A stretch of DNA of 64,000 bases from Anaerolineaceae bacterium (lineage in GTDB: Bacteria; Chloroflexota; Anaerolineae; Anaerolineales; Anaerolineaceae): assembly GCA_018056725.1 (NCBI GenBank), contig JAGPFF010000003.1:1-64000 (forward strand), read 5' to 3'. The notes below the pieces were generated by a model, which was not told where the DNA came from, did no database searches, and saw only the letters and a program-made list of their open reading frames with translations. The translations under genes and the position numbers were made by a program. The first letter of the stretch is position 1. Every line of letters begins with the position of its first letter. Positions 7,584 through 15,698 of this stretch are shown here, in pieces.

Positions 7584-8162
7584 CTAAAGTTCTTTACGCA
7601 AGATGGGACGATTTTCACGGCGCGCGACCTCTTGGAATCCAAGACGGTAAAAGACTTCGACCTTACCGGGGAACAAACTGGTCGAACTGACGTGCTGCTC
7701 CACTTCCACCGGAAAGGCTTCCAACGTCTTTACCCCTTTGCTTCTGGCAGTTTCCACGGCTGCCTCGAGCAACTTTTCCATCAATCCCATGCGGCGATAA
7801 TCACGATGAATAAAAAAACAAGGCACCACCCAGACCGGTTGCTCATCCACCGCACCAAGATGTGCCGAAGCGGCGAGTCTTCGATAACGCTCTCTCGGTC
7901 CGAGCGCGATCCAGCCAGCGGGTTTACCATCTGCATAAGCGATCATGCCGGGTTCCCCGCCGGTTTGAACGAGCGTTCGCATTTCTTCTCGATGACCGTC
8001 TCTGCCCGCCTCTTTATACTCCTTGTTGGTCATGAGGAACCAGGCGCACCAGCAGCCGGCACAGGCGCCATTGGCACCAAATAATTGTTCAAAATCGTCC
8101 CAATTCTCCGGGGTAAGAGGTTTGAATTCCCAGGTTTGCACGAGTGTCTTCTTGTTCGCCAT
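7584..8162 (-). CDS. GNAT-family N-acetyltransferase
   Basis: 192 aa from the third in-frame ATG, chosen because an AAAGG sequence lies 7 bases upstream. Two earlier in-frame ATGs at 8177 and 8201 would add 5 or 13 residues. Motif A is VPCFFIHRDYRRMGLMEKLLEAAVETA. The N-terminus has a Cys/Trp-rich CAGCWCAWF (about 34-42), typical of a subfamily in which an aminoacyl or small-molecule substrate has not been fixed. It runs divergently from dnaN. Confidence 0.85.
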   Translation of the reverse strand: MANKKTLVQTWEFKPLTPENWDDFEQLFGANGACAGCWCAWFLMTNKEYKEAGRDGHREEMRTLVQTGGEPGMIAYADGKPAGWIALGPRERYRRLAASAHLGAVDEQPVWVVPCFFIHRDYRRMGLMEKLLEAAVETARSKGVKTLEAFPVEVEQHVSSTSLFPGKVEVFYRLGFQEVARRENRPILRKEL

Positions 8163-8264
8163 CTGTTTGCCTTTCATCCTTCCTGGTTTAACGGGTATCA
8201 CATCAATTCAATTGTACAGTACTCATCCTCCTTGTGATCACTGGTTTTTTTACCTTTCTCGTTG

Positions 8265-8270
8265 TATACT
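8265..8270 (+). promoter_or_regulatory. Possible -10 element for dnaN
   Basis: TATACT preceded by TG, 34 bases before the dnaN start. No good -35 hexamer is seen at 16-18 bases, so this is tentative. Confidence 0.4.
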
Positions 8271-8304
8271 CAAATCACAAATTTTTCTTAACGCGAGGGT
8301 GCTT

Positions 8305-9432
8305 ATGAAAGTCACTGTCACTCAGCAACATCTCGCTCACGGTCTGAGCATTGTCAGCCGGGCGGTTTCTCCGCGCAGCACCCTGCCGGTGCTTTCTAAT
8401 GTGCTGCTGGCAACGGATGAAGGGCGATTACGCCTTTCCGCCACCAATCTTGAACTGGGAATTACCTGTTGGATTCCCGCTAAAATTGAGGAGGAAGGGT
8501 CAATTACCATCCCGGCACGCACCATCGTTGATCTTGTAGGCACCTTTCCTCCGGATAATGTAGTGCTGGCGCTGGATGAACGCACCCAAACCCTGAATCT
8601 AGTCTGCAACGCTTCAGTGCATGATATCAAAGGGATTGATGCCCAGGATTTCCCTCCCATGCCGGTGTATGATCCCGAGGAGGGCGTTGAGCTCAATCTG
8701 GCTGATTTCAAAGATATGATCCAGCAAGTGGCTTTTGCGGCTTCTGCGGATGAAGCCCGCCCCGTCCTTCAGGGTGTCAAGATGGAGGTGATCGACAATC
8801 AGATCACCCTGGCTGCCACGGATGGCTTTCGGATTTCGGTACGCAAGGAAAACCTCTCCACACCAGTCCCCCAGGAGATTTCCATTATCATTCCCGCCCG
8901 CGCGATGAACGAACTTGCCCGCATTTTCAGTGATGTCGACAAATCCGTGCACATGATCGTCCCACCCAGCCGCGGTCAGGTAATTTTCCATCTCAAAGAT
9001 GCCGAGCTGGTTTCCCAGTTGATCGATGGGAATTTCCCCGATTACCGCGCAATTATTCCCAAGAGCGCAAAAACCAAAACCATCATTTCCACCCCCGCAT
9101 TTCTCAAAGCCTGCAAGCAGGCTGAAGTCATCGCGCGAGAAGGTAACAACGTCATCCGCCTCGACATTATGCCTGCGGAAGAAGGTCCGGGCAAAGTGGA
9201 GATCAACGCCCAAACTGAAGAGACCGGCAAGAGTGATATCTCGGTGGAAGCCAACATCGAGGGCAGCCCACTCCTCATTGCTTTCAACGTGCGCTTCCTG
9301 CGTGAAGTGCTGGACGTCATTCACTCCCCCAACGTGGCTCTCGAAACCAATGCCAATAATTCTCCGGGGGTCATCCGACCTGTGGGTGATGAAGATTTCG
9401 TTCATGTCATCATGCCCATGCACCTCGGCTGA
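8305..9432 (+). CDS. dnaN: DNA polymerase III subunit beta (sliding clamp)
   Basis: 375 aa, the standard clamp length, with three repeats of the clamp fold. Typical blocks are LSIVSRAVSPRSTLPVLSNVLL (N-terminal domain), AASADEARPVLQGVKMEV and ATDGFRISVRKE (middle), and LIDGNFPDYRAIIPK with a C-terminal HVIMPMHLG (the MPM/R-L end typical of clamps). The start at 8305 is set by homology. The frame runs open much further upstream without sense. dnaN is not next to dnaA here. It is a single gene followed by a GC-rich hairpin and is about 43.5 kb from the candidate origin. Confidence 0.97.
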   Translation: MKVTVTQQHLAHGLSIVSRAVSPRSTLPVLSNVLLATDEGRLRLSATNLELGITCWIPAKIEEEGSITIPARTIVDLVGTFPPDNVVLALDERTQTLNLVCNASVHDIKGIDAQDFPPMPVYDPEEGVELNLADFKDMIQQVAFAASADEARPVLQGVKMEVIDNQITLAATDGFRISVRKENLSTPVPQEISIIIPARAMNELARIFSDVDKSVHMIVPPSRGQVIFHLKDAELVSQLIDGNFPDYRAIIPKSAKTKTIISTPAFLKACKQAEVIAREGNNVIRLDIMPAEEGPGKVEINAQTEETGKSDISVEANIEGSPLLIAFNVRFLREVLDVIHSPNVALETNANNSPGVIRPVGDEDFVHVIMPMHLG

Positions 9433-9447
9433 TTTCCCGTACCCTCC

Positions 9448-9474
9448 TTCCCCTCTCTACGCCGGAGAGGGGAA
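9448..9474. terminator. Perfect hairpin after dnaN
   Basis: A 10-bp perfect stem TTCCCCTCTC / GAGAGGGGAA with a 7-base loop, but followed by AAATG rather than a T-run. It may be a processing or weak termination site. Confidence 0.5.
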
Positions 9475-9517
9475 AATGTATCACCCGTGATAATTATTTC
9501 TAGAAAATATTACCCGT

Positions 9518-11842
9518 ATGGATTTCTCACAGAACACCACCGAACAACTTCTGAATGTAACACTCGCTCTTGCGCAGTATCCCATTCTAGCCACTCGCAT
9601 CCGTGCCCGGATGCGCGAGGAATTGTTCACCCGCCTCATCATCGAGCCCAAAACGTTTGAAGCTCGTGTGCGCGATAATGCCATTCAATCCCAGCAGCTT
9701 GAAGGAATCGACAATCCTTACAGCGAAGAAACCACCGACTTGTGGGAAACCAGGCTCACCATCGTCCGCGATCACCTGACCGACTTGCTTTTCAGCCGTC
9801 ATCTCCCCTTCGACCGGTTGGAAGAATTGATTAAGGAGGTATTGAATGAGCGTGGCATTTCCTCAAGCGATATGCTTCTATCCATCAACCCGGAACTCGC
9901 TCCCCTCGACCTGGTTTTCGAACAGGCGCTTTTCATTGAAAATCTTGCTGAAAATGAACGCGCACGCTACGCCGCGCGGCTGGAGGAATCCAGGGTGGTG
10001 CTCATCCGGGCTCTGATCAGTGACCAGCTGCGCTACATCAATATTGCCAAGGAATGGCTCTCCATCCAGGACCTGGCGGAGATCCGCCGCCGTAAAATCG
10101 GCGGAGGGCGTATTGGCGGAAAAGCTGCCGGCATGATCCTGGCACAGCAGATTCTGCGCAATAACAGCGACTTGAGCATGGTACCCTGCCTTTCAATGCC
10201 GGAGTCTTTTTACGTCGGTTCCAACGAGTTCTACACCTTTATGGCAATCAATAATTTGCTCGTTTGGAACGACCAGAAATACAAGTCTGAAGCCCAAATG
10301 CGCGCCGAATATCCTGCCATTGAGCAAGAGTTTCGTAAAGGCTCCTTCCCACCGGATATTCTGGATCAATTGGAGACGATGCTGATTAAGATCGGTAAAC
10401 AACCGCTGATTGTGCGCTCCTCCAGCCTGCTCGAAGATAATTTCGGCACATCTTTTGCCGGCAAGTATGAAAGTATTTTCCTGCCAAATCAGGGTACACT
10501 GGCTGAAAACCTTCATCAACTTACCGATGCCATTGCGCAGATCTATGCCTCGGTGCTTAACCCCAACGCATTACTCTACCGGCGCACCAAAGGTCTGCTT
10601 GATTATGATGAACGGATGGCGCTCCTCATTCAGCTCGTGGAAGGCGACCGTTTCAACAACTTCCTCATGCCCCACGCAGCAGGTGTCGCTTTCAGCCGGA
10701 ATCTCTTCCGTTGGTCGCCACAGATCCGTGCGGAGGATGGCTTTGTACGACTGGTTTGGGGGTTGGGCACGCGCGCCGTGGATCGGGTGGGAAATGATTA
10801 CCCGCGTCTCATCGCCCTCAGCCATCCCCTGCTGCGCCCCAGCAACGACCCGCACGCCATACGGCGCTATTCTCAGCAATATGTGGATGTCATAGACCTG
10901 AGCCATAATACTTTCACTTCCTTACCCGTACACGAAGTTCTCGCCGCGAATTACCCGCCGCTTCGCTATATTGCCCAGGTGGATGAAGACGGGTACTTTG
11001 AATCCCTTCATTCGTCCATCGTTGAGGATCCTCACAAACTGGTGCTGACGTTTGATGTCCTGCTTCAGCGCACCCCCTTTGCCGAGCGAATGAAAACCAT
11101 TCTCAAGTCACTCGAACAGGCTTATCACTCCCCGGTCGATGTGGAATTTACCGCTTCAATCAGTGACGACGCCCAGGGACAATCTCAGCTCTGCGTCACC
11201 ATCCTTCAATGCCGTCCACAGGGGCAATTGATCCAGACAGAAGTCGAGCACATTCCAACCAACCTTCCCGCTGAAAGAATCCTGTTTTCGACTGATTTTA
11301 TCGTCCCACAGGGGCGCATTCCTGCGGTGGACTGGATCCTTTATATCCACCCTGAAGATTACTTTGCCCTCCCTTCTCAGACCGAGAGAGTCGCGCTGGC
11401 ACGCCACATTGGGCGAATGAATGATCTGCTTAAGGAAGAATCTTTCATCTGCATCGGTCCGGGTCGTTGGGGCAGTTCCAATTCCGATCTGGGTGTGCCG
11501 ATTGGCTATGGGGATATTTATCATGCCCGCGCATTGGTGGAGCTGGCAGGCGAGAATTGCGGTCTGCCCCCTGAACCCTCGCTGGGCACCCATTTCTTTC
11601 AGGATTTACTGGAGTCGCAAATCTATCCGCTCGCATTGCAACTGGATAACCCCGTTACGGTGTTCAATCGCGCCTTTTTTGAGTCTTCTTACAATCATCT
11701 GCTGGAGTTTCTACCCGAGGCGACTGAGTATGTCCGCTGCTTGAGAGTGCTGCGCGTAGCGGATAAATACCCCGGGCAAACACTTCGCATCCTGATGAAT
11801 GACGAACTTGGGCGGGCAATCGCCTTCCTGGTGAAGAAATAA
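9518..11842 (+). CDS. PPDK N-terminal (PEP/pyruvate-binding, ATP-grasp) domain protein of unknown role
   Basis: 774 aa. The central part matches the ATP-grasp domain of pyruvate phosphate dikinase/PEP synthase: KIGGGRIGGKAAGMILAQQ (about 194-212), LIVRSSSLLEDNFGTSFAGKYES (about 297-319, the RSSS-x2-ED block) and GLGTRAVDRVGNDYPRLI. There is no phosphohistidine swivelling domain (TSHxA motif) and no TIM-barrel PEP domain, so it cannot carry out the full PPDK reaction. The N-terminal 190 residues are helical and unassigned. A phosphotransferase that acts on another protein or small molecule is possible. It has no operon partner and ends at a bidirectional terminator. Confidence 0.8.
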   Translation: MDFSQNTTEQLLNVTLALAQYPILATRIRARMREELFTRLIIEPKTFEARVRDNAIQSQQLEGIDNPYSEETTDLWETRLTIVRDHLTDLLFSRHLPFDRLEELIKEVLNERGISSSDMLLSINPELAPLDLVFEQALFIENLAENERARYAARLEESRVVLIRALISDQLRYINIAKEWLSIQDLAEIRRRKIGGGRIGGKAAGMILAQQILRNNSDLSMVPCLSMPESFYVGSNEFYTFMAINNLLVWNDQKYKSEAQMRAEYPAIEQEFRKGSFPPDILDQLETMLIKIGKQPLIVRSSSLLEDNFGTSFAGKYESIFLPNQGTLAENLHQLTDAIAQIYASVLNPNALLYRRTKGLLDYDERMALLIQLVEGDRFNNFLMPHAAGVAFSRNLFRWSPQIRAEDGFVRLVWGLGTRAVDRVGNDYPRLIALSHPLLRPSNDPHAIRRYSQQYVDVIDLSHNTFTSLPVHEVLAANYPPLRYIAQVDEDGYFESLHSSIVEDPHKLVLTFDVLLQRTPFAERMKTILKSLEQAYHSPVDVEFTASISDDAQGQSQLCVTILQCRPQGQLIQTEVEHIPTNLPAERILFSTDFIVPQGRIPAVDWILYIHPEDYFALPSQTERVALARHIGRMNDLLKEESFICIGPGRWGSSNSDLGVPIGYGDIYHARALVELAGENCGLPPEPSLGTHFFQDLLESQIYPLALQLDNPVTVFNRAFFESSYNHLLEFLPEATEYVRCLRVLRVADKYPGQTLRILMNDELGRAIAFLVKK

Positions 11843-11871
11843 AAAACTCGGCTGATCGACAGCCGAGTTTT
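11843..11871. terminator. Bidirectional terminator
   Basis: AAAACTCGGCTG / CAGCCGAGTTTT with a 5-base loop lies between two convergent genes. A-run and T-run flank it on both sides. Confidence 0.9.
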
Positions 11872-11889
11872 ATCACCTGAGATCTGAAC

Positions 11890-12843
11890 CTAACGGGGAT
11901 CCTCGTTCTCTTCTTGCTCCCCGGCTTCGTCTTCATTTCCAAAAGATTTACTAACCTCATCCTCATCGTCATCCGCGGGCAATTCTCCCTCCTCGTCCCC
12001 GACTTCGAGAGCTTCTTCAGCGGGTTCTTCTTCTATCTCTTCCAGCTCTTCTTCGAATTCCTCTTCATCCTTCCAGAAGCGGTAAATCAGGAAGAGGTTG
12101 ATGACCATAAAGACAGCCAGAACTCCTTCCACCGCCCAAGTATTCCAGCCAATCCCAGAAAGATAAACTGCCACCGCATCCACCACGGCGTGGTAGAGGA
12201 CTGCCAGCAAAAACCAGATGAACGAGCGGTCAACAACAGCTTTCCATACCAGGGTGGTAAGGAAGATCTGGAGAGTAAGAGCAATCAGGCGCTCCAAACC
12301 GGGAAGTAATCCGTTGTACCAGGGAGCCATCCAGAATTGATCAATCTGATAAAGCATATACTGGACCTGATTGGTATCAATCCCTTTGGCAATCTGTCCG
12401 CCGGCATTATAAAACAGCACCGTAACCAGCGTGGCGCCAGTGCCAAGGACCGCCAGCAGGATGCTTTCCATTCCGCCATGACCAACACCCAGTGCAAAGG
12501 CAGACCCGTAATGGTCGGCTTTTTTCTTCAAGAGTTTGAACCCAACAAAACGCGCTGTCTCTTCACAAATCCCCGCCAGCAAGCCACCGATCACGCCGTT
12601 GACCACTGGCACCCACTGGCTGCTGGGTGCTGGAATGGTGCCGTTGTTGAACAGGGCATTAATCCCTATCACCGCGGGATAATGCACTGCCTGAGAAGCC
12701 AGAAAAGTGAGCACGCCAGCCAGCACCACCCACCAGGAGACTTTGAAATATTTCGTAACCTGGAAAGCCAGCACTACGGGCAAGCCAATCATAATCAAAA
12801 TGGAGAGGAGATACGTAAGGAACAGGGGTATATTTTGAGCCAT
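11890..12843 (-). CDS. YhfC-family glutamic-type intramembrane protease with acidic tail
   Basis: 317 aa. About seven or eight membrane segments fill residues 5-260. The family motif GICEETARF (Glu-Glu at 94-95), GHGGMESILLAV (about 121-132) and LYHAVVDA carry the Glu/His residues used by the CPBP/PrsW/YhfC fold. After the last membrane segment comes a roughly 55-residue tail dominated by Glu and Asp, uncommon for the family and probably cytoplasmic. The ATG at 12843 is chosen because AAAGGTGG lies 5 bases upstream; a GTG three codons earlier lies inside that site. Substrate unknown. Confidence 0.8.
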   Translation of the reverse strand: MAQNIPLFLTYLLSILIMIGLPVVLAFQVTKYFKVSWWVVLAGVLTFLASQAVHYPAVIGINALFNNGTIPAPSSQWVPVVNGVIGGLLAGICEETARFVGFKLLKKKADHYGSAFALGVGHGGMESILLAVLGTGATLVTVLFYNAGGQIAKGIDTNQVQYMLYQIDQFWMAPWYNGLLPGLERLIALTLQIFLTTLVWKAVVDRSFIWFLLAVLYHAVVDAVAVYLSGIGWNTWAVEGVLAVFMVINLFLIYRFWKDEEEFEEELEEIEEEPAEEALEVGDEEGELPADDDEDEVSKSFGNEDEAGEQEENEDPR

Positions 12844-12977
12844 TGAAACCACCTTTTTTCAATAAAAATGGCGCGGATTTTTCTTCCGCGCAATCCGTTA
12901 AGTTCAATTGTAGTCGATTTTTACCCTGAAGTGAACACTTCAGCTACCCTTCTTGTTCTACCCGCCCTTCAGAAACA

Positions 12978-12993
12978 GGTTTCACGTGAAACA
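12978..12993. promoter_or_regulatory. parS site (centromere for ParB)
   Basis: GGTTTCACGTGAAACA matches the chromosomal parS consensus TGTTTCACGTGAAACA at 15 of 16 positions, with the whole 14-bp inner palindrome intact. Confidence 0.88.
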
Positions 12994-13305
12994 AATTTCA
13001 GATTTTTTCTCCGGGATATCTTCAGAAGGTATTTTTCACCTGTGCGCCAGAATCGCTTTCCTTTATAAAATTGAAGCATTTGGGCAGAATATCCAGCAAA
13101 TTGTTTAACAGAAACGATTCTGGTGAACCTCCTGGCTCTCGAAACAAGCCGTAAGAAGAACACAACTATCGCCCAGGATGCTCTGCATGATCAGCGATAG
13201 GCATTCTCCTAGTATCCCCTTGCCGCAGGTCGTTTTTCTGTTGGCGCTGCCAGCTGGATTCGCCTGAAGCGAGTCAAAAAATCCTAACGGGAGGAATCTG
13301 GTAAA

Positions 13306-13321
13306 TGTTTCACGTGAAACA
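13306..13321. promoter_or_regulatory. parS site, perfect consensus
   Basis: TGTTTCACGTGAAACA is identical to the consensus. The flanks GGTAAA and TTTACC extend the symmetry outward, with one base of offset. It is 328 bases from the first parS. Confidence 0.93.
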
Positions 13322-13415
13322 ATTTACCCTTCCCCAATGGATACCTTCGCTCTCAGTCACCCCAAATTAGCAGTGCCCGGATTTTACTCCCCTGCCGGGC
13401 ACTGCCAGAATCTCA

Positions 13416-14402
13416 CTATTCGTTTGGTTTGGCACTTTCGTTTTGTGCCAGGGCGGTGATACCACTGATACCACCCAGGTTCATGGTGTCAACCGCTGAA
13501 GACGGTACGATCACCATGGCGCCTTTTTCTTTCAATCCCTCAAACAACATATTCATGGCGCGCAGGTGCAGGGCTGTTGGGTTATTTTGATATGCTTTTG
13601 CGGCTTCAGCGAAGCTGGAAGCGATCTGCTTTTCCGATTCACCAAGAATGACCCGTGCCTGTCGTTCTCGTTCTGCTTGTGCCTGGCGGGACATTGCGTC
13701 CTCCAGATCAGCGGGGATCACTACATCTCGAATTTCTACCGATTGTACGGTAATCCCCCACGGGGTAGTACGCTCATCAATGATTTTTTGCAGATCCGCA
13801 TCCATCTTTGCCCGACCGACCAGGATATCCGCCAGTGTCATCTGACCAATGATCTCCCGCAAGGCTGTCTGCGATGCCCAGGCAATTGCTGCCTGATAGT
13901 TTTCCACTTCCAGCGCGGCTTTTTCAGCATCCCAAACCACCCAGAACAATACTGCGTCCACATTTACCGGTACTGTGTCGCGGGTCAACGTCTTTTCAGC
14001 CGAAAATGGAGTGACCATAACACGGTGATCGATCCACCGGGTGATGGAATCCACAATCGGAATAATGCAAAACAATCCCGGTCCCTTCAAGCCCTGAAAA
14101 TTCCCCAGTCGCAGAACCACTGCTTTTTCCCACTGGCGTGCCACTTGAATCGATGCCAGCAGAAGGGAGGCAACAATCACCATCGGGACGACTACTGCCG
14201 CTATGGTGCCATCCGTCGCTCCACGGCTATCAAGCATTGCGGCGAAGAATACTGCGAGTGCAACGAGGACAAGAAAGACAGTAAGACCAATCGCATTAAC
14301 GTGCGTATCCGGTCCTTTCTTGTAATTATTCATCTGGGCTTTAAAGGGGGTCAAGCTTTGATTTTCGTCATTATCATTACGGTTGGATGTGCTTGGTGCC
14401 AT
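13416..14402 (-). CDS. Slipin-type SPFH/band 7 membrane protein
   Basis: 328 aa. Two hydrophobic segments (about 39-58 and 66-86) anchor a band-7 domain that begins at RQWEKAVVLRLGNFQGLKGPGLFCIIPIVD and continues through TRDTVPVNVDAVLFWVV, ASQTALREIIGQMTL and ERTTPWGITVQSVEIRDVVIP. A helical Glu/Ala-rich segment follows (AMSRQAQAERERQARVILGESEK). Such proteins oligomerise on membranes and organise proteases or lipid domains. No NfeD partner protease is next to it. It is 14 bases downstream of a GntR gene and is probably co-transcribed and controlled by it. Confidence 0.92.
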   Translation of the reverse strand: MAPSTSNRNDNDENQSLTPFKAQMNNYKKGPDTHVNAIGLTVFLVLVALAVFFAAMLDSRGATDGTIAAVVVPMVIVASLLLASIQVARQWEKAVVLRLGNFQGLKGPGLFCIIPIVDSITRWIDHRVMVTPFSAEKTLTRDTVPVNVDAVLFWVVWDAEKAALEVENYQAAIAWASQTALREIIGQMTLADILVGRAKMDADLQKIIDERTTPWGITVQSVEIRDVVIPADLEDAMSRQAQAERERQARVILGESEKQIASSFAEAAKAYQNNPTALHLRAMNMLFEGLKEKGAMVIVPSSAVDTMNLGGISGITALAQNESAKPNE

Positions 14403-14416
14403 ACAGGTATCCTTTC

Positions 14417-14848
14417 TTACAACTCAAATTCGTTATTATCTTCATCCTGCAAGTGCCCTGTTTTCCAAACAGAGAGGCTCTCAATTAACCAGGGTTCGAC
14501 TTCTTCAGGACGGTATCCTTGCCGCTTTAGCAAGTAAAAAAATCGCTGAATTTGCGCTTCAAGCGCCTGCTGCTTAAGACCTTCCGTCTTTTCAGCAGCC
14601 TGTTTCTCGGTAATATAAGTGCCTCTTCCCTGTTGGGTGGAGATGAGCCCTGCCTCATTGAGCATGCGGTAAGCGCGCGCTACAGTATTGAAATTAATGC
14701 GTAATTCTGAAGCCATTTGCCGCACGGTTGGGATTTGTTCGCCAGCTTGAAGTTCACCTGATGAAAGGTGAGTCATCATCTGTTCCACCAACTGGATATA
14801 TACCGGAACTCCTGATCGAAAATCGATCGAAAAATCCTGGGGTTTCAC
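14417..14848 (-). CDS. GntR-family transcriptional regulator (YtrA subfamily)
   Basis: 143 aa starting at GTG. AAAGGAGG lies 7 bases before that GTG, whereas the upstream ATG at 14866 sits inside the ribosome-binding site. The winged helix covers residues about 12-78 (VPVYIQLVEQM, LQAGEQIPTVRQMASELRINFNTVARAYRMLNEAGLI, GRGTYI). The short C-terminal part lacks a large effector domain, as in YtrA regulators, which usually control adjacent membrane-protein genes. Here the adjacent gene is the slipin. Confidence 0.9.
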   Translation of the reverse strand: MKPQDFSIDFRSGVPVYIQLVEQMMTHLSSGELQAGEQIPTVRQMASELRINFNTVARAYRMLNEAGLISTQQGRGTYITEKQAAEKTEGLKQQALEAQIQRFFYLLKRQGYRPEEVEPWLIESLSVWKTGHLQDEDNNEFEL

Positions 14849-14866
14849 ATTTATGCCTCCTTTCAA

Positions 14867-14911
14867 ATTGTATCATTGTATTATTGTATCATTGTTTTTT
14901 TTGAATTTCAA
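14867..14911 (-). promoter_or_regulatory. Promoter with triple TACAAT repeat upstream of gntR
   Basis: On the minus strand TTGAAA (14906-14911), a 17-base spacer and TACAAT (14883-14888) form a good promoter. Two further TACAAT copies follow at 8-base steps (14875-14880, 14867-14872). The array is a likely binding site for the GntR protein on its own promoter (inference). Confidence 0.65.
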
Positions 14912-15002
14912 GGGGTGAAGATTTTCCAACTACTTTCTCGTTGCCACAAATCGGTTAAAATAGTAGATGTATCCAATAAAATTACGAGAAAAGGAGTAGA
15001 TT

Positions 15003-15500
15003 ATGACAAAGAGTTTCGATGATTTAATGGCTGGTTTTGCCGGTGAAAGTCAGGCGAACCGTAGATACCTCGCGTTTGCCCAAAAAGCTGAAGAAGATGG
15101 TTATGTTCAGGTTGCCCGTCTCTTCCGCGCGGTTGCTCATGCTGAGACTGTTCATGCCCTCAATCACTTCCGTCGTGCCGGTCAAGTCCGGTCGACTGCC
15201 GAAAACCTTGAAACGGCTGCTGACGGCGAGCATTATGAAAATACGATCATGTATCCCGATTTCATGAAGGATGCCGAAACAGAAGGAGACAAGAAAGCCT
15301 ATCAGAGTTTCCACTGGGCAAATGAAGCCGAGAAGATCCACGAAGGTCTATATCGCGAAGCGCTGGCTTCCCTTAGTCAGCCGGGTGAGGAATATGATTA
15401 CTTCATCTGCCCGGTGTGCGGTTATACCGAGAAACGCAGCGCACCCGAAAAATGCCCGGTCTGCGAAACCCCTGGCAGCCGATTCGAACGAATTCACTAA
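15003..15500 (+). CDS. rbr: Rubrerythrin
   Basis: 165 aa. The N-terminal four-helix di-iron domain has the paired ligand motifs ESQANRRY, HAETVH and the later NEAEKIHEGLY. The C-terminal rubredoxin-like domain has CPVCG and CPVC (about 137-141 and 152-155). It reduces peroxide in anaerobes, which fits an anaerobic or microaerophilic lifestyle. AAAGGAG precedes the ATG. A strong hairpin follows, so it is a single-gene transcript. Confidence 0.96.
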   Translation: MTKSFDDLMAGFAGESQANRRYLAFAQKAEEDGYVQVARLFRAVAHAETVHALNHFRRAGQVRSTAENLETAADGEHYENTIMYPDFMKDAETEGDKKAYQSFHWANEAEKIHEGLYREALASLSQPGEEYDYFICPVCGYTEKRSAPEKCPVCETPGSRFERIH

Positions 15501-15510
15501 TATCACATCT

Positions 15511-15540
15511 CCCCGGGTCACTCTTCTCTCTGACCCGGGG
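15511..15540 (+). terminator. Terminator-like hairpin after rubrerythrin
   Basis: Perfect 10-bp stem CCCCGGGTCA / TGACCCGGGG with a 10-base loop. The following sequence is only moderately T-rich. Confidence 0.7.
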
Positions 15541-15698
15541 TTCCTTCATTCATTTATCATTATTTTTTCTTCCTTTAATTATGGAGAGGAAGACGTTTCT
15601 ATACCTCATTTTGCCTGTCGTGGTAAAATCACCTAAAGCAAAAGTTTTTTGCAGTTCAGAAAATGTATTCGTATTAAGTGAAGGAGGTTGATCGATTT

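Larger units (their letters stand above)
12844..13415. other. 572-bp gene-free region with two parS sites and several inverted repeats
   Basis: No ORF here is convincing. Besides the two parS sites it holds a palindrome CTGAAGTG-AA-CACTTCAG (12926-12943), a GCGCGGA / TCCGCGC hairpin (about 12870-12890), a separated inverted repeat CCAGAATCG / CGATTCTGG (about 13045 and 13116), and an 11-bp stem GCAGTGCCCGG / CCGGGCACTGC (13370-13405) just after the slipin gene. Confidence 0.7.

Noticed and set aside
5145-8084. Several 60-200-codon frames opposite surE, ychF and the acetyltransferase genes
   Set aside because: They are antisense shadows of well-supported genes and have no start signals.
12969-13163. 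64-codon minus-strand frame beside parS
   Set aside because: Basic, low-complexity product with no start signal; the region is better explained by binding sites and inverted repeats.
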